From an uncultured Alphaproteobacteria bacterium (GTDB lineage: Bacteria; Pseudomonadota; Alphaproteobacteria; CAAGCB01; CAG-977): 64,000 nt of DNA. The stretch is taken from the NCBI GenBank assembly GCA_944390195.1, contig CALXOZ010000003.1:124001-188000 (forward strand), read 5' to 3'. A model generated the notes under the pieces. The model did not search any database and was not told the DNA's origin. It saw nothing but the letters and a program-made list of their open reading frames with translations. The translations under genes and the position numbers were made by a program. Shown here one piece after another: positions 47,843 through 57,068 of this stretch (position 1 is the stretch's first letter; the number at the start of each line of letters is the position of its first letter).

Positions 47843-49378
47843 ATGGTTTCTACGAGTCAAAAAGACAGTTACTTAAAAAAATTTGAAGCCGATTCCGAAA
47901 TGGAACGGCAAAAAATCATTGATTTGGAACGTGCTCAGGCACGCTCGGTTTCCCGTCCGATAAAAAAGGATGGTCGTTTTGCAAAGATAGAGGGGCGTTA
48001 TATACGTCCCGAAGAACTTGAAAAAGAAGTTGAAAAATTAAATTTTGCAAAACAGGAGGCGGCAAAAAAAAGAAGGGGTTTTTTTGCGCGGTTGTTTGAT
48101 AAAGATGAAACGCAAGCAGAGGACGTTTCTGATAAAGAAGAGAATTTAAAAATAAAAAAAGCGCCGAAGAAAGAAATTTCCGATAAACTGAAAAATAAAG
48201 TGGCTAAAATCCAAAAATTGCGAGGGATTTCTGATGCGGATCAAATTCATACGGATATAGGGCAAAACGAGGCGAGTTTAACAGGGAACGATCTTTTTTG
48301 GGCAAAGCGTTTCTTTTCAAAAGCATCGGAGTCGGAAACAGATCCATCGCAAAAATTGAAATCGTTTGACCGGTTGATAGAAAAAACTTCGGAAACATTG
48401 CAAAGCGTTTATTCCCGATCCGGACGTGCGAGCCGACCCGATCAATCGGCTTCGGGGATTATGCAGGAAACTTACGACCAATCCGGATACACCGGTCAGC
48501 CTCGTCAATCCGCTTCAGGGATTATGCGGGAAACCTATGCCCAATCCGGACGTGCGAGCCGACCCGATCAATCGGCTTCGGGGATTATGCAGGAAACTTA
48601 CGACCAATCCGGACAGGATATTCCCGAAAATACAGAAAAACAATTTTCAGATTTATCTCGTGATCTTGAAGCTGCGAAAACTTTGTTCGCTCCTGTGCAG
48701 ACCGGAGAAAAGGAAGGGCTTATTGCGTCCGCCTTGTCCGTTGCGGTCGGTTTCATCTATTTTGAGGAAACAGGGGATATTGTTGACCGGATTATAACAA
48801 TACGCCGCCTTTTTTCCAAAGGTGGAGACATCTTGATCGACGCTTTTTGCCATGATATTTCCATGCCGCGTGTGATCGCTTTTTCCAAAGGAATCCGTCT
48901 GTACAACCTTAGAACAATGTCAGCATATGAAAATCCTCGCGATTTTTTATTATATCAATTAGCGGGAATATCGGGGACAAAGCAAAAAGACAGCTCCGGA
49001 TTTGCCGATGCCCTGTCCGTTGTCCGTTATGATTTGGCAGCTTTGGCCTTTGCCGCGGGATCCGATTTTAATAAAAGCCATCAAGAAAATGATCTGTTGT
49101 TAGCCTATGTGACACAACGTTGCCCGACTATATGTTTTGACGAAAAGGAAATGTTGAATTATATTACAATGCTGGTTCCTGATGAACAAAGCTTTTTCGA
49201 GGCAATAGAAATTATTGTAAAACAGCCGCAGGAGATCGTTTATTTGTTTGTACATACATTTTTGCAGCTGTTGCTTTCCGATGGTGTTTTACATCAAAAT
49301 GAACGTGAATTGTTGGCAGAATTGTTGTATCTGTTAAAAATAGAAGGTATAGATTTAGGTCGCCTTGGTCTGGAATAG
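47843..49378 (+). CDS. TerB-like protein with tandem 21-aa repeats
   Basis: The 511-residue product has no signal or membrane helix. Residues 1-190 are highly charged (SRPIKKDGRFAKIEGRYIRP; GFFARLFDKDE). Residues 193-255 are three 21-residue repeats (QSASGIM core). Residues 285-511 form a helical domain ending in LSDGVLHQNERELLAELLYLLKIEGIDL, which resembles TerB/DjlA-type modules. First gene of an operon with the secreted coiled-coil and MCP-like genes (gaps of 9 and 5 bases). Function unknown; the TerB assignment rests on the C-terminal pattern. Confidence 0.65.
   Translation: MVSTSQKDSYLKKFEADSEMERQKIIDLERAQARSVSRPIKKDGRFAKIEGRYIRPEELEKEVEKLNFAKQEAAKKRRGFFARLFDKDETQAEDVSDKEENLKIKKAPKKEISDKLKNKVAKIQKLRGISDADQIHTDIGQNEASLTGNDLFWAKRFFSKASESETDPSQKLKSFDRLIEKTSETLQSVYSRSGRASRPDQSASGIMQETYDQSGYTGQPRQSASGIMRETYAQSGRASRPDQSASGIMQETYDQSGQDIPENTEKQFSDLSRDLEAAKTLFAPVQTGEKEGLIASALSVAVGFIYFEETGDIVDRIITIRRLFSKGGDILIDAFCHDISMPRVIAFSKGIRLYNLRTMSAYENPRDFLLYQLAGISGTKQKDSSGFADALSVVRYDLAALAFAAGSDFNKSHQENDLLLAYVTQRCPTICFDEKEMLNYITMLVPDEQSFFEAIEIIVKQPQEIVYLFVHTFLQLLLSDGVLHQNERELLAELLYLLKIEGIDLGRLGLE
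48419..48607 (+). repeat. Three tandem 63-bp coding repeats
   Basis: Units at 48419-48481, 48482-48544 and 48545-48607 each encode 21 residues with the core QSASGIM.ETY. Units 1 and 3 are identical base for base; unit 2 differs at many positions. Two identical units separated by a diverged one suggest recent duplication or gene conversion. Confidence 0.95.
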
Positions 49379-49387
49379 GAGAATGTT

Positions 49388-49951
49388 ATGATTAAATTTT
49401 TTTCAATCGTTTTAACAACATGCTTGATTTCTGCTACGTCCGTTTGTGCGCAGGATGCTTTTTCGGAGCAAATGTTGCAAGACGAATTTTTACAAAATAA
49501 TGAAAAAATCAATGAAATATTTCAAGACAAAATCAAAAAAATATCCGCGCGAACCGCTTTGCCCGATGAAATAAAAAAATTGTTGATTTCTCAAGCTGAT
49601 GAAATCCGTCAGTTCGATTTGGAAATGCTTAAGAAAAAAATGGATATGAAGTTGCGTCATGCAAAAGAACGTGATGAAATGAAAGAAACATTACGCAAAG
49701 ACGCTCAAAATCGTGTTAAATGGATGATGGAAGATGAAGCGCGATTCCAAAACAACAAACAAAAACGTCAATCCGATGAAAAAAATATAATCAAAAAAGT
49801 GACTGAAAACAAAAATGCTGTTCAGCCGCAAAAAGCGCCTGTTCCTGTCGTATCGACACAACCTTTGTCTTCTTCCGTTAAAAATGATACTCCGGAAAAC
49901 TCTTTAAAGAAAAGTTCTGACGAACCGATTGAAAACAACGTTCACAATTAA
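49388..49951 (+). CDS. Secreted charged coiled-coil protein
   Basis: A 187-residue protein with a signal peptide (MIKFFSIVLTTCLISATSVCAQ, cleavage after VCA). The mature part is Lys/Glu/Asp/Gln-rich and helical (residues about 25-135), then a Ser/Pro/Val-rich tail. No family is recognised. AGGAGAATGTT precedes the ATG. It sits between the TerB-like and MCP-like genes and may act in the periplasm alongside the sensor of the MCP-like protein. Confidence 0.7.
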   Translation: MIKFFSIVLTTCLISATSVCAQDAFSEQMLQDEFLQNNEKINEIFQDKIKKISARTALPDEIKKLLISQADEIRQFDLEMLKKKMDMKLRHAKERDEMKETLRKDAQNRVKWMMEDEARFQNNKQKRQSDEKNIIKKVTENKNAVQPQKAPVPVVSTQPLSSSVKNDTPENSLKKSSDEPIENNVHN

Positions 49952-49956
49952 GATAA

Positions 49957-52128
49957 ATGGAAAGTAAGAATATGCTGCGTTTTTTGTCAAAATTCAACTT
50001 GGCAACACGTATTTATGCCGGTTTCCTTTTCTTGGGGCTTTATGTCGTCTTGATCTGTTTCGCCGCCATGTTCGCTGTCGGATATGTTCATAATGAATAC
50101 ATGAAAGCGAATAATGTCATTGAAAATACGCGTCAGATTTCAGCATTAGAAACATATTTGTTTTCATTGAACCGTTCTTTGTTTTTTTTCGCTTCAAAAG
50201 GAACTGAAGAAGAAAAAGCAGATGTGGAACGTTCGTTTCAAACATTTAAAGAAAAAAATACGGAAGTCGAAAATTCATTGGTCGTTCCTCAGGTCAAAGA
50301 ACAATTCAATCTTGTTTTATCGGACATTTTAAAAAAGTATGATGTCAATATAACGGAAATGTTTTCTTTGTATGAAAAAAGTGCGGAAGCTGAAAAAAAA
50401 GTTAATAACATTGCCGAAAAAGTTTCTGCTCAAATCAATGACTTGATTGAAGAAACAACTTTGCCGTCAGCTTCTTTCGCTTTGAACTCATTGAAAGAAC
50501 AATTGGAAAACGTCTTACATGCCATTGACAATGTAACACCGGAAAACGAAACAAGTCGAAAACAGCTTGATAATGACTTGAATGCTTTGAAAAAAGCGCA
50601 AAATACAACAAAGCAAGCGGAAATGATTAATGCCAAGCAATTAAAAGATGTTTTCGATTCTTTGAACAGTCTTGATGAAGAAATTAATCGTAAATTGAAA
50701 ATAGATGTCGCTTTGCGTGAAAAAATTCAAGCCGTTTCTTTGTTAAGAGAACAAAATTCAAAAGATTTTAAAGATTTGATTTCTTCCATGGCTCAATCTT
50801 GCACGAATTTGTTGTCACAAGCGGAAGCCGGAAAAATCTCTTTGCAAAAGGCTTTTGTCTTTGCTGCCGCTTTCGGTGGTTTCCTTTCTGTTCTTTTGTC
50901 ATTCTTGTCTTTGTTCGGAATACGATATCCGTTGGCGCGCTTGATTGAAAATGCTCAAGAAATAGCTCGTGGCGATCGTTCCGTTCTGATCCATTTCACA
51001 GAACGTGATGACGAAGTCGGAGCCTTGGCAAAATCTCTTGCTCTGTTGACTTTGCGTTTGAAAGATTTTCCCCTCTGGTCGGATGAAACACTTTTGGGGC
51101 ACAAAAGTTCGACTTATGGATCAACTTCTGCTTATGTACCATTGGGGACACCAAATGCTACAAATGCGGAAAATGAAGAATATAACTCTGATAAGGAAAA
51201 AGAGGGTATTTCAGTAAAAAATGCCGGTGTCGATACTGAAAAACAATTGTGCCAAATGCTTTCTTTTGTTCAAAATATCAGCATTTCAGCTGTAAGCATG
51301 ACCAACTCGATCAAAGAACGTTTTTATATATGTCGTGATCATTTGTTTAATCTGACGGAACAGTTGCAATTGATCGGTAAAAATACGGCAAATGTAAAAG
51401 AACATATTTCAAAAAATTCTTTAAACGACTTGGTGGAACAAATCCAAAAGGTCGTGGATTCTTTTTCAATTTGTTTCTCTTTGACCGATGAAATGCAGGA
51501 ATTGTTGAAAAATCAAATTTCTTCGTCAGATGAAACGGATCTGGAATTGGAAAAAATCAAAAATGCCATTACTGAATTGACACAGTGGGTTAAAGTCGGC
51601 GATGAATTAACAGATGTTATTTGTTCTTCTTCCGCTGAAACGAAAATCTTGGCGTTGAATGCCGCAATTGAAGCCGCAAAAGCCGGTGAAAATGCAAAAG
51701 CTTTCGGTAACGTTGCTTCAGATATGCGTCAAAGAACACAAAAAACGCTTGAAACTGCTCAAAATCTGACAAATCATTTGATGGAGATTCGACAACAAAT
51801 TACTCTTTTTTCTGAAACAACGTCAGCGATTGTTTCACAATTTGATCTCTTTAAGCAAAACATGAGCAGCTTGCTGACAATCAATGATACTCAAACGGAA
51901 CGTATCCGTTCGATTTTTGATTCGGCTCAGGGAGCAAAAGCGGATATGGAAAAAGCCGTTGTTGAAAATGATAGCATTCAACAAGAGTTGGAAAACATTT
52001 CCGGTGTGGTTGTTGCTTCTGAGGAAAGACCGCCTTTATTAGAGACTCAAATTATACAGGTGGAAGAATTGTTAGATGATTTTAAGGCTTCTTTGCCAAG
52101 CTATGAACAGGATGAAGAAGAAGAATGA
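49957..52128 (+). CDS. MCP-like membrane protein with HAMP and signalling domain
   Basis: The 723-residue protein has membrane helices at about 19-45 and 297-320, a large helical extracytoplasmic region between them (about 250 residues), a HAMP-like segment (ARLIENAQEIARGDRS) and a C-terminal signalling coiled coil with a recognisable but divergent hairpin: ILALNAAIEAAKAGENAKAF. The usual follow-on VVA.EVR.LA is replaced by GNVASDMRQRTQK. It ends in an acidic EQDEEEE tail without a CheR-binding pentapeptide. No che genes are nearby, so it may feed another pathway. The internal ATG at 49972 is an alternative start. Confidence 0.82.
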   Translation: MESKNMLRFLSKFNLATRIYAGFLFLGLYVVLICFAAMFAVGYVHNEYMKANNVIENTRQISALETYLFSLNRSLFFFASKGTEEEKADVERSFQTFKEKNTEVENSLVVPQVKEQFNLVLSDILKKYDVNITEMFSLYEKSAEAEKKVNNIAEKVSAQINDLIEETTLPSASFALNSLKEQLENVLHAIDNVTPENETSRKQLDNDLNALKKAQNTTKQAEMINAKQLKDVFDSLNSLDEEINRKLKIDVALREKIQAVSLLREQNSKDFKDLISSMAQSCTNLLSQAEAGKISLQKAFVFAAAFGGFLSVLLSFLSLFGIRYPLARLIENAQEIARGDRSVLIHFTERDDEVGALAKSLALLTLRLKDFPLWSDETLLGHKSSTYGSTSAYVPLGTPNATNAENEEYNSDKEKEGISVKNAGVDTEKQLCQMLSFVQNISISAVSMTNSIKERFYICRDHLFNLTEQLQLIGKNTANVKEHISKNSLNDLVEQIQKVVDSFSICFSLTDEMQELLKNQISSSDETDLELEKIKNAITELTQWVKVGDELTDVICSSSAETKILALNAAIEAAKAGENAKAFGNVASDMRQRTQKTLETAQNLTNHLMEIRQQITLFSETTSAIVSQFDLFKQNMSSLLTINDTQTERIRSIFDSAQGAKADMEKAVVENDSIQQELENISGVVVASEERPPLLETQIIQVEELLDDFKASLPSYEQDEEEE

Positions 52129-52137
52129 AAAAATCAT

Positions 52138-52172
52138 TCAAAGACCGTATCTTTCTGGGTACGGTCTTTTTA
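52138..52172 (+). terminator. Rho-independent terminator of the MCP-like operon
   Basis: A stem AAAGACCGTA / TACGGTCTTT around a TCTTTCTGGG loop with a T-rich tail, about 10 bases after the MCP-like stop. Confidence 0.85.
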
Positions 52173-52220
52173 TATAAAGATCGCCGTACCGGTCTGGAAT
52201 TTGAAAAAGTTTACATCCGT

Positions 52221-52850
52221 GTATAAAAAACTCCTTTGCTGCATTCGTTGATCATGACTAAAGTAATTGTAGCTTTACAGTTAACTCTTTAATACAGTGA
52301 AATCCGGTTTTGCGGACGGATAAACATCGAAACCAAGGAAAATTATATGAATGATTTAAATAAGCTGTTACATACGGTATGCAACAGCAAATACCGCGGT
52401 CGTTTTATACTGTTGTAACGTCAGAAAGTATTTTATGCCACCGTATGATATTTGGAAAATATTGCAAGAACTATTTAAATAGAAGAAAATGAATATCTCA
52501 AAAGAGCTGGTTTGTCAGGAGTTTATCCGTAATTTAACCAAAGATGAGTATGTTCAGGTTTATGAGGTTCTTGGAAGGTAAAGGAAGTCGAAGACCTGTG
52601 AATACTGGAGGCATATGAAATTCAAATGCTGTGTATAAAGGGATTTTGTATGAAGGGCGTTATGTCGTATAACAGGAAGGAATGCGAGAATAAACGCTGG
52701 ATACATTACAAATCGGTGGAAGATGATGCTTTTTGATCAACAGAAGTTGAATTTATCTGCTATGTTATGTCTGGCAAGTAATGGAAGGAAAGTGCCAAAG
52801 CCACCTTAATACTGTTTAGCTGATGGTTACAAGCGCGTATAAAAAACTCC
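52221..52850 (+). mobile_element. Remnant of an IS200/IS605-type element bounded by 14-bp direct repeats
   Basis: The 14-base sequence GTATAAAAAACTCC occurs at 52221-52234 and again at 52837-52850, bracketing a decayed tnpA. The interval, about 630 bases, is near the size of IS200. A short hairpin (TCCG / CGGA) lies 40 bases before the tnpA start. A 10-base partial copy of the repeat is at 53080-53089. IS200 elements do not usually make target duplications, so the repeats may be element ends or target motifs. Confidence 0.5.
52347..52760 (+). pseudogene. Decayed IS200/IS605 TnpA transposase
   Basis: An ATG with AAGGAAAA upstream opens the frame MNDLNKLLHTVCNSKY, close to the N-terminus of IS200-type TnpA, but it stops after 23 codons. 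Past shifts and stops, recognisable pieces continue: RQKVFYA, DIWKILQELFK, FLEGKGSRR (for FMGYLKGKSS), YEGRYVV (for CRGYYVD), then NARINAGYITN at 52650-52710, matching the KN..I..YI.NQ end. TnpA of this family is a Y1 single-strand transposase. The copy has many stops and cannot be active. Confidence 0.7.
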
Positions 52851-53613
52851 ACATTTTACTAAAAAGGCTCTTTTGTAAAAAGATATCTGGTGTTGATAGT
52901 CCGGAAAATCAGAAAAGCCAAATGCCATAAAAAGCAGGAAAAAATATTTGGCAATAAAATCCGTTAAACCTGTATTTTAAAAATAGGATGTTAAAGATCT
53001 CCAAAAATGTTTTAATAATGCTTCATATTTTTATACGGTTTTTAACATTTATAAAGGGAAAATTCAGGTTTTAATCAACGTATAAAAAAGACATCTAAAA
53101 AGCATTTCTGAAAGATTCGCGTGTCAGGAAGAATCGGAATTGACAGTTTTTTAAAATCTGCTTGCCGATTTATGGATTATCCAGACGATGTAAAAAATGA
53201 AAATTTTAAATAAAAATATGGAATGCTGAAGAATAAAAATTTGTATTGACGAAACAGGAAAAATTAAAAAAAGAAGAGGCGGTAAGAAATAAATAAAAAA
53301 ACAGATAATGTTTTTATCAGAATTTTCGGATTTAATAGTTTTTATATCTTTTCCATGTGTATTTATTTTAAAAGCCTTTTGTGCTTTTTCAAAAAATTTT
53401 GATGATAATAAACAGCAGCTGGTGTTATAAGCTGTTTTTTGAAAAATAATCTTTTTGATGTTTTACAAACATTCCCGCAATTGTTTTGTTTTGAAGAAGT
53501 CTGATCTATATTGTTGACATTGAAATAATACATCTTGACAATGGATTTCTTTATTGTCGCTGAAAGATGTCTAAAAAGATTTTTTTTATATGTGGATAGT
53601 CTTTAAGAAATAA
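52851..53613. other. Gene-poor AT-rich intergenic region
   Basis: About 760 bases with stops in all frames and no convincing gene, RNA or terminator. Together with the IS remnant before it, this is a plain decay zone between the MCP-like operon and bamE. Confidence 0.5.
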
Positions 53614-54057
53614 TTAATAGACAGGTGCGTCTGTTCCCATACGCCCGACGTTACCGATCATTTGATCCAAAATCGTTAATGAATTTTCCCGTATGGTTGT
53701 TGTTTGAGGATCAATCATGATGTGTCGTCCATCAGCCAAAGTTTTTGTTTCGATGTCTTGTAAGATACCATCTCTGTCGAATTTAAAAAGAACAAGTGTT
53801 CTTTTTGTTTCTTTTGGCTTGAAAAAGGCGACCCTTTCTTGTTGTGAATGGATATAAATCCAATTTTCAGCATCCAAGACGGTTTTTGCAGAAGGGGAAC
53901 CGAAGATTTTTTTTACTTCTAGATAAGATGTTTTTCCTATTTCTAAAGAAGCGAGATTATCCGCATCCAAAGAATCTCCGTGAGTGTCAATCATCGGAGC
54001 GCAAGCGGACAAGATAATTGCGATTAGTGTCAAAGCAATCAGGCGAGAAAAAAACAT
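53614..54057 (-). CDS. bamE: Outer membrane assembly lipoprotein BamE (SmpA/OmlA)
   Basis: A 147-residue lipoprotein (signal MFFSRLIALTLIAIILSAC). The SmpA/OmlA domain shows LEIGKTSYLEVKKIFGSPS, the helix-turn typical of BamE, then NWIYIHSQQERVAFFKPKET and VLFKFDRDGIL. BamE stabilises the BAM complex at the outer membrane. It is divergent from the yceD-rpmF-plsX-fabH-ihfA block, an order common in alphaproteobacteria. Confidence 0.92.
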   Translation of the reverse strand: MFFSRLIALTLIAIILSACAPMIDTHGDSLDADNLASLEIGKTSYLEVKKIFGSPSAKTVLDAENWIYIHSQQERVAFFKPKETKRTLVLFKFDRDGILQDIETKTLADGRHIMIDPQTTTIRENSLTILDQMIGNVGRMGTDAPVY

Positions 54058-54131
54058 TATCCGTAAAACCGTATTATATTAACCGAAAAGATGTTATACA
54101 GTATTTTAAAAACAGTTTGAAAGAAAGTCCA

Positions 54132-54650
54132 ATGAAAAAGATAATACCAGAATTTTCGTATATAGTGGATCTTAACCGTATCGGATCGGATCCGGTGCAA
54201 TTGAACATGACCGCTGATGCGCAACAATGTCGTGCATTGGCAGACAGATTCGGAATTGTCGGGATCAACGCATTATCCGCCCATGCGGTGTTAAAGAGGA
54301 TTAATAAGGAACGTGTTCATTTGTACGCGGATTTTGATGCAAAAGTTGTTCAACAATGCGTCATAACTCTGGAACCTTTTGAACAACATATAAAAGAGTG
54401 TTTCAGTCTTGTGTTTTCCCAATCAAAAGAGTGTTCGACAAGGCTAAACGAGATTGATTTGGATATGGAGGAAGAGGAAATAGAATATATAACCGATAAT
54501 AAAATCGATATCGGAGAGCTGGTATCTGAATACCTTTCGTTGGCATTGGATCCTTTTCCGCATTCGCCCGGAGCCGAATTTAAACCTGAAATATCTTCAG
54601 AGAAACAAGAAAATGCCTTTTCTGTTCTTGAAAAGCTCAAGTTTAAGTAA
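54132..54650 (+). CDS. YceD (DUF177) family protein
   Basis: A 172-residue cytoplasmic protein starting MKKIIPEFSYIVDLNRIG. Family features are the acidic middle region (DLDMEEEEIEYITDNKIDIG) and the late EYLSLALDPFPHSPG. YceD homologues act in 23S rRNA processing or maturation and are nearly always next to rpmF, as here. The frame runs upstream to 54018, but that part overlaps bamE antisense and lacks family resemblance. Confidence 0.9.
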   Translation: MKKIIPEFSYIVDLNRIGSDPVQLNMTADAQQCRALADRFGIVGINALSAHAVLKRINKERVHLYADFDAKVVQQCVITLEPFEQHIKECFSLVFSQSKECSTRLNEIDLDMEEEEIEYITDNKIDIGELVSEYLSLALDPFPHSPGAEFKPEISSEKQENAFSVLEKLKFK

Positions 54651-54750
54651 AATTGCCTTGCAGTTTGCTAAAATTTTTTATATGACAGATGTCAGAGTTT
54701 CAATTTTTGAATCTGAAACGAAAGAATAACAGTTGTAAGAGAGAAAGAAA

Positions 54751-54948
54751 ATGGCAACACCTCGTAGTAAGAAATCAAAATCCGCACGCGATATGCGTCG
54801 TTCTCATTTGGCATTGAAGTCAAACGCCGTAATGGAATGTCCGAATTGCGGAGAAATAAAACGCCCGCATAATGTATGCCCCAGCTGCGGCAGCTATAAT
54901 GGCAAAGAAATCGTTATTCAAAAAGCTGACAATCAATCCGAAGAATAA
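54751..54948 (+). CDS. rpmF: 50S ribosomal protein L32
   Basis: A 65-residue basic protein starting MATPRSKKSKSARDMRRSH. The zinc-binding form is kept, with CPNCGEIKRPHNVCPSC holding four cysteines. GAGAGAAAGAAA precedes the ATG. Position between yceD and plsX is classic. Confidence 0.98.
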   Translation: MATPRSKKSKSARDMRRSHLALKSNAVMECPNCGEIKRPHNVCPSCGSYNGKEIVIQKADNQSEE

Positions 54949-54968
54949 CTTATCGCTGGGGACGTCAC

Positions 54969-56009
54969 GTGGAAAGCTCATCCCTGATCATAGCTATAGA
55001 TGCTATGGGCGGCGATAATGCTCCAGATAGTGTTATCGCCGGTGTTAAATTGGTACGACAAAAAAATGCCAATGTCCGGTTTTTAATCTTTGGCGATGAA
55101 TTAAAAGTACGTCCGTTTTTAGAAAAATACAAGCTGGATGCGGAATGTTATGAGTTAATTCATACCCCTGATTATGTCGCATCAGACGAAAAGCCTTCCT
55201 CGGCAGTGCGCTCTGGACGTAATTCGAGCTTATGGCTGTCAATAGAGGCGGTGAAAAAAGGAAAAGCCTCTGCTGTGGTCAGTTCGGGTAATACAGGGGC
55301 GCTGATGGCATTTTCAAAGTTGATCTTAGGAACGATGCCGGGGATCCATCGTCCGGCAATCGTAACTATCCTGCCGACTCGTAAAGGTGAATGTGTCGTG
55401 CTGGATTTGGGGGCGAATGCTGAATGCAGCGCTCGCAATCTGGTGGAATTTGCCATTATGGGAGAAGCTTACTGCCGTGCCGTTTTAAAGCGCGAACATC
55501 CGTCAATCGGATTGTTGAATATCGGTTCGGAAGAAATAAAAGGGCGGGATGAAATCCGTTTGGCGGCTCAGATATTGCGCTCTTCTCCTTTATCCGAAGC
55601 GTTTAAAGGCTTTGTGGAATCCGATGATATTGCCTTGGGGACAGTTGATGTTTTTGTAACAGATGGTTTTACCGGCAATATTGCTTTAAAAGCAATTGAA
55701 GGAACCGCCCGTTTAATGGTAAATTTGTTAAAAGATGTCGCAGCCGGCAGCTTTCTGTCAAAATTCGGTTTTTTGCTGGCTCTGCCCTCTTTGAAACGAC
55801 TGAAAAAGAAAATGGATCCGGGACGTTACAACGGGGCAATGTTGGTCGGATTAAAGGGAATCTCGATTAAAAGTCATGGCGGAGCGGATGCTTTCGGTTT
55901 CGCTAATGCAATCAATGTCGCAATTGATACTGTCTGCCATGATCTGGTCGGTAATATTGCCCGTCAGTTGACATCCGTTGAATTTTTAGATGAGGAAAAT
56001 GAAAAATGA
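54969..56009 (+). CDS. plsX: Phosphate acyltransferase PlsX
   Basis: PlsX converts acyl-ACP to acyl-phosphate for phospholipid synthesis. The 346-residue protein has the N-terminal IIAIDAMGGDNAPDSV, SSGNTGALMAF, and DVFVTDGFTGNIALK motifs. The start is GTG at 54969, 20 bases after rpmF; no better start lies nearby. Its end overlaps fabH by four bases (ATGA). Confidence 0.96.
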   Translation: MESSSLIIAIDAMGGDNAPDSVIAGVKLVRQKNANVRFLIFGDELKVRPFLEKYKLDAECYELIHTPDYVASDEKPSSAVRSGRNSSLWLSIEAVKKGKASAVVSSGNTGALMAFSKLILGTMPGIHRPAIVTILPTRKGECVVLDLGANAECSARNLVEFAIMGEAYCRAVLKREHPSIGLLNIGSEEIKGRDEIRLAAQILRSSPLSEAFKGFVESDDIALGTVDVFVTDGFTGNIALKAIEGTARLMVNLLKDVAAGSFLSKFGFLLALPSLKRLKKKMDPGRYNGAMLVGLKGISIKSHGGADAFGFANAINVAIDTVCHDLVGNIARQLTSVEFLDEENEK

Positions 56010-56980
56010 CATTACGTTCCCGTATAATAGGTATAGGGTCTTATCTGCCGTCTCATATCAGTACGAATGACGATATGGCTAAAATCGTGGATACAAGTGA
56101 TGAATGGATCGTCGAAAGAACAGGAATAAAAGTCCGGCATTTCGCCGATGAACAGATGTCTTCTTCCGTGATGGCAACCTATGCCGCTCAAGAGGCTTTA
56201 AAGGCGGCCGGTATATCGGGAAATGATCTGGATTTGATCGTTCTGGGAACCGTTACTCCAGATAAAACTTTTCCGGCAACGGCTGTTTATGTCCAATCCG
56301 CCTTGGGAATGAAACACGGATGCGCCTTTGATGTCGTTGCGGCTTGTTCAGGGTTTCTCTATGCCCTTAAAACCGCTGACAATATGATCCGTCTGGGACA
56401 AGTGAAAACAGCTTTGGTTGTTGGCGTGGAAACTTTATCCAAAATAACGGATTTTAAAGATCGCAACACTTGCGTCTTGTTCGGAGACGGAGCCGGATGC
56501 GTTGTCTTGCAAGCTCAAGAAGTTCAAGGCACAACAGCAGACAGAGGCATTATTGATACATTAATTTATTCCGACGGTTCTTATGCTCCAGAGCTGTGTT
56601 CCACCGGAGGTCCTTCAACAAATCATGATGTCGGCTATATTACAATGAACGGCAGGGAGGTTTTCCGTCATGCCGCTGTGAATATGGCTCAAGTTTCCGC
56701 AGAAATCTTGCAAAAAAACGGTGTCGATTTGTCCGAAGTCGATTGGTTGGTTCCTCATCAGGCAAACATCCGTATTCTGGAAGCGACTGCAAAACGTCTT
56801 GGTATCCCGATGGAAAAAGTTATTTCAACTGTTGATCTGCATGCAAATACTTCCGCCGCCTCTATACCTTTGGCTTTGGCTCAAGGAATTAAAGAAGGTA
56901 AAATAAAAGAAGGGCAACTTTTATTATTACCAGGGATGGGGGCTGGTTTTACATGGGGAGCAAGTTTGATCCGTCTTTAA
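56006..56980 (+). CDS. fabH: 3-oxoacyl-ACP synthase III
   Basis: FabH starts fatty acid synthesis by condensing acetyl-CoA and malonyl-ACP. The 324-residue thiolase-fold enzyme shows the catalytic cysteine in VVAACSGFLYAL, the histidine in WLVPHQANIRI and the asparagine in HANTSAAS. The opening IGIGSYLPS and SDEWIVERTGI is typical. Translationally coupled to plsX. Confidence 0.97.
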   Translation: MTLRSRIIGIGSYLPSHISTNDDMAKIVDTSDEWIVERTGIKVRHFADEQMSSSVMATYAAQEALKAAGISGNDLDLIVLGTVTPDKTFPATAVYVQSALGMKHGCAFDVVAACSGFLYALKTADNMIRLGQVKTALVVGVETLSKITDFKDRNTCVLFGDGAGCVVLQAQEVQGTTADRGIIDTLIYSDGSYAPELCSTGGPSTNHDVGYITMNGREVFRHAAVNMAQVSAEILQKNGVDLSEVDWLVPHQANIRILEATAKRLGIPMEKVISTVDLHANTSAASIPLALAQGIKEGKIKEGQLLLLPGMGAGFTWGASLIRL

Positions 56981-57068
56981 TTTTTTTCTGAAAAGTCAAT
57001 AATACCTTGAAAAATTGCAAAAAATTTCTTACCCTGATATTGTGCAATGCTAAGGGAGACTTTATTTT

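Noticed and set aside
48426-48797. A 123-codon frame over the tandem repeats
   Set aside because: It stays open only because the 63-base repeat has no stop in that frame; the TerB-like reading covers it with better start and length.
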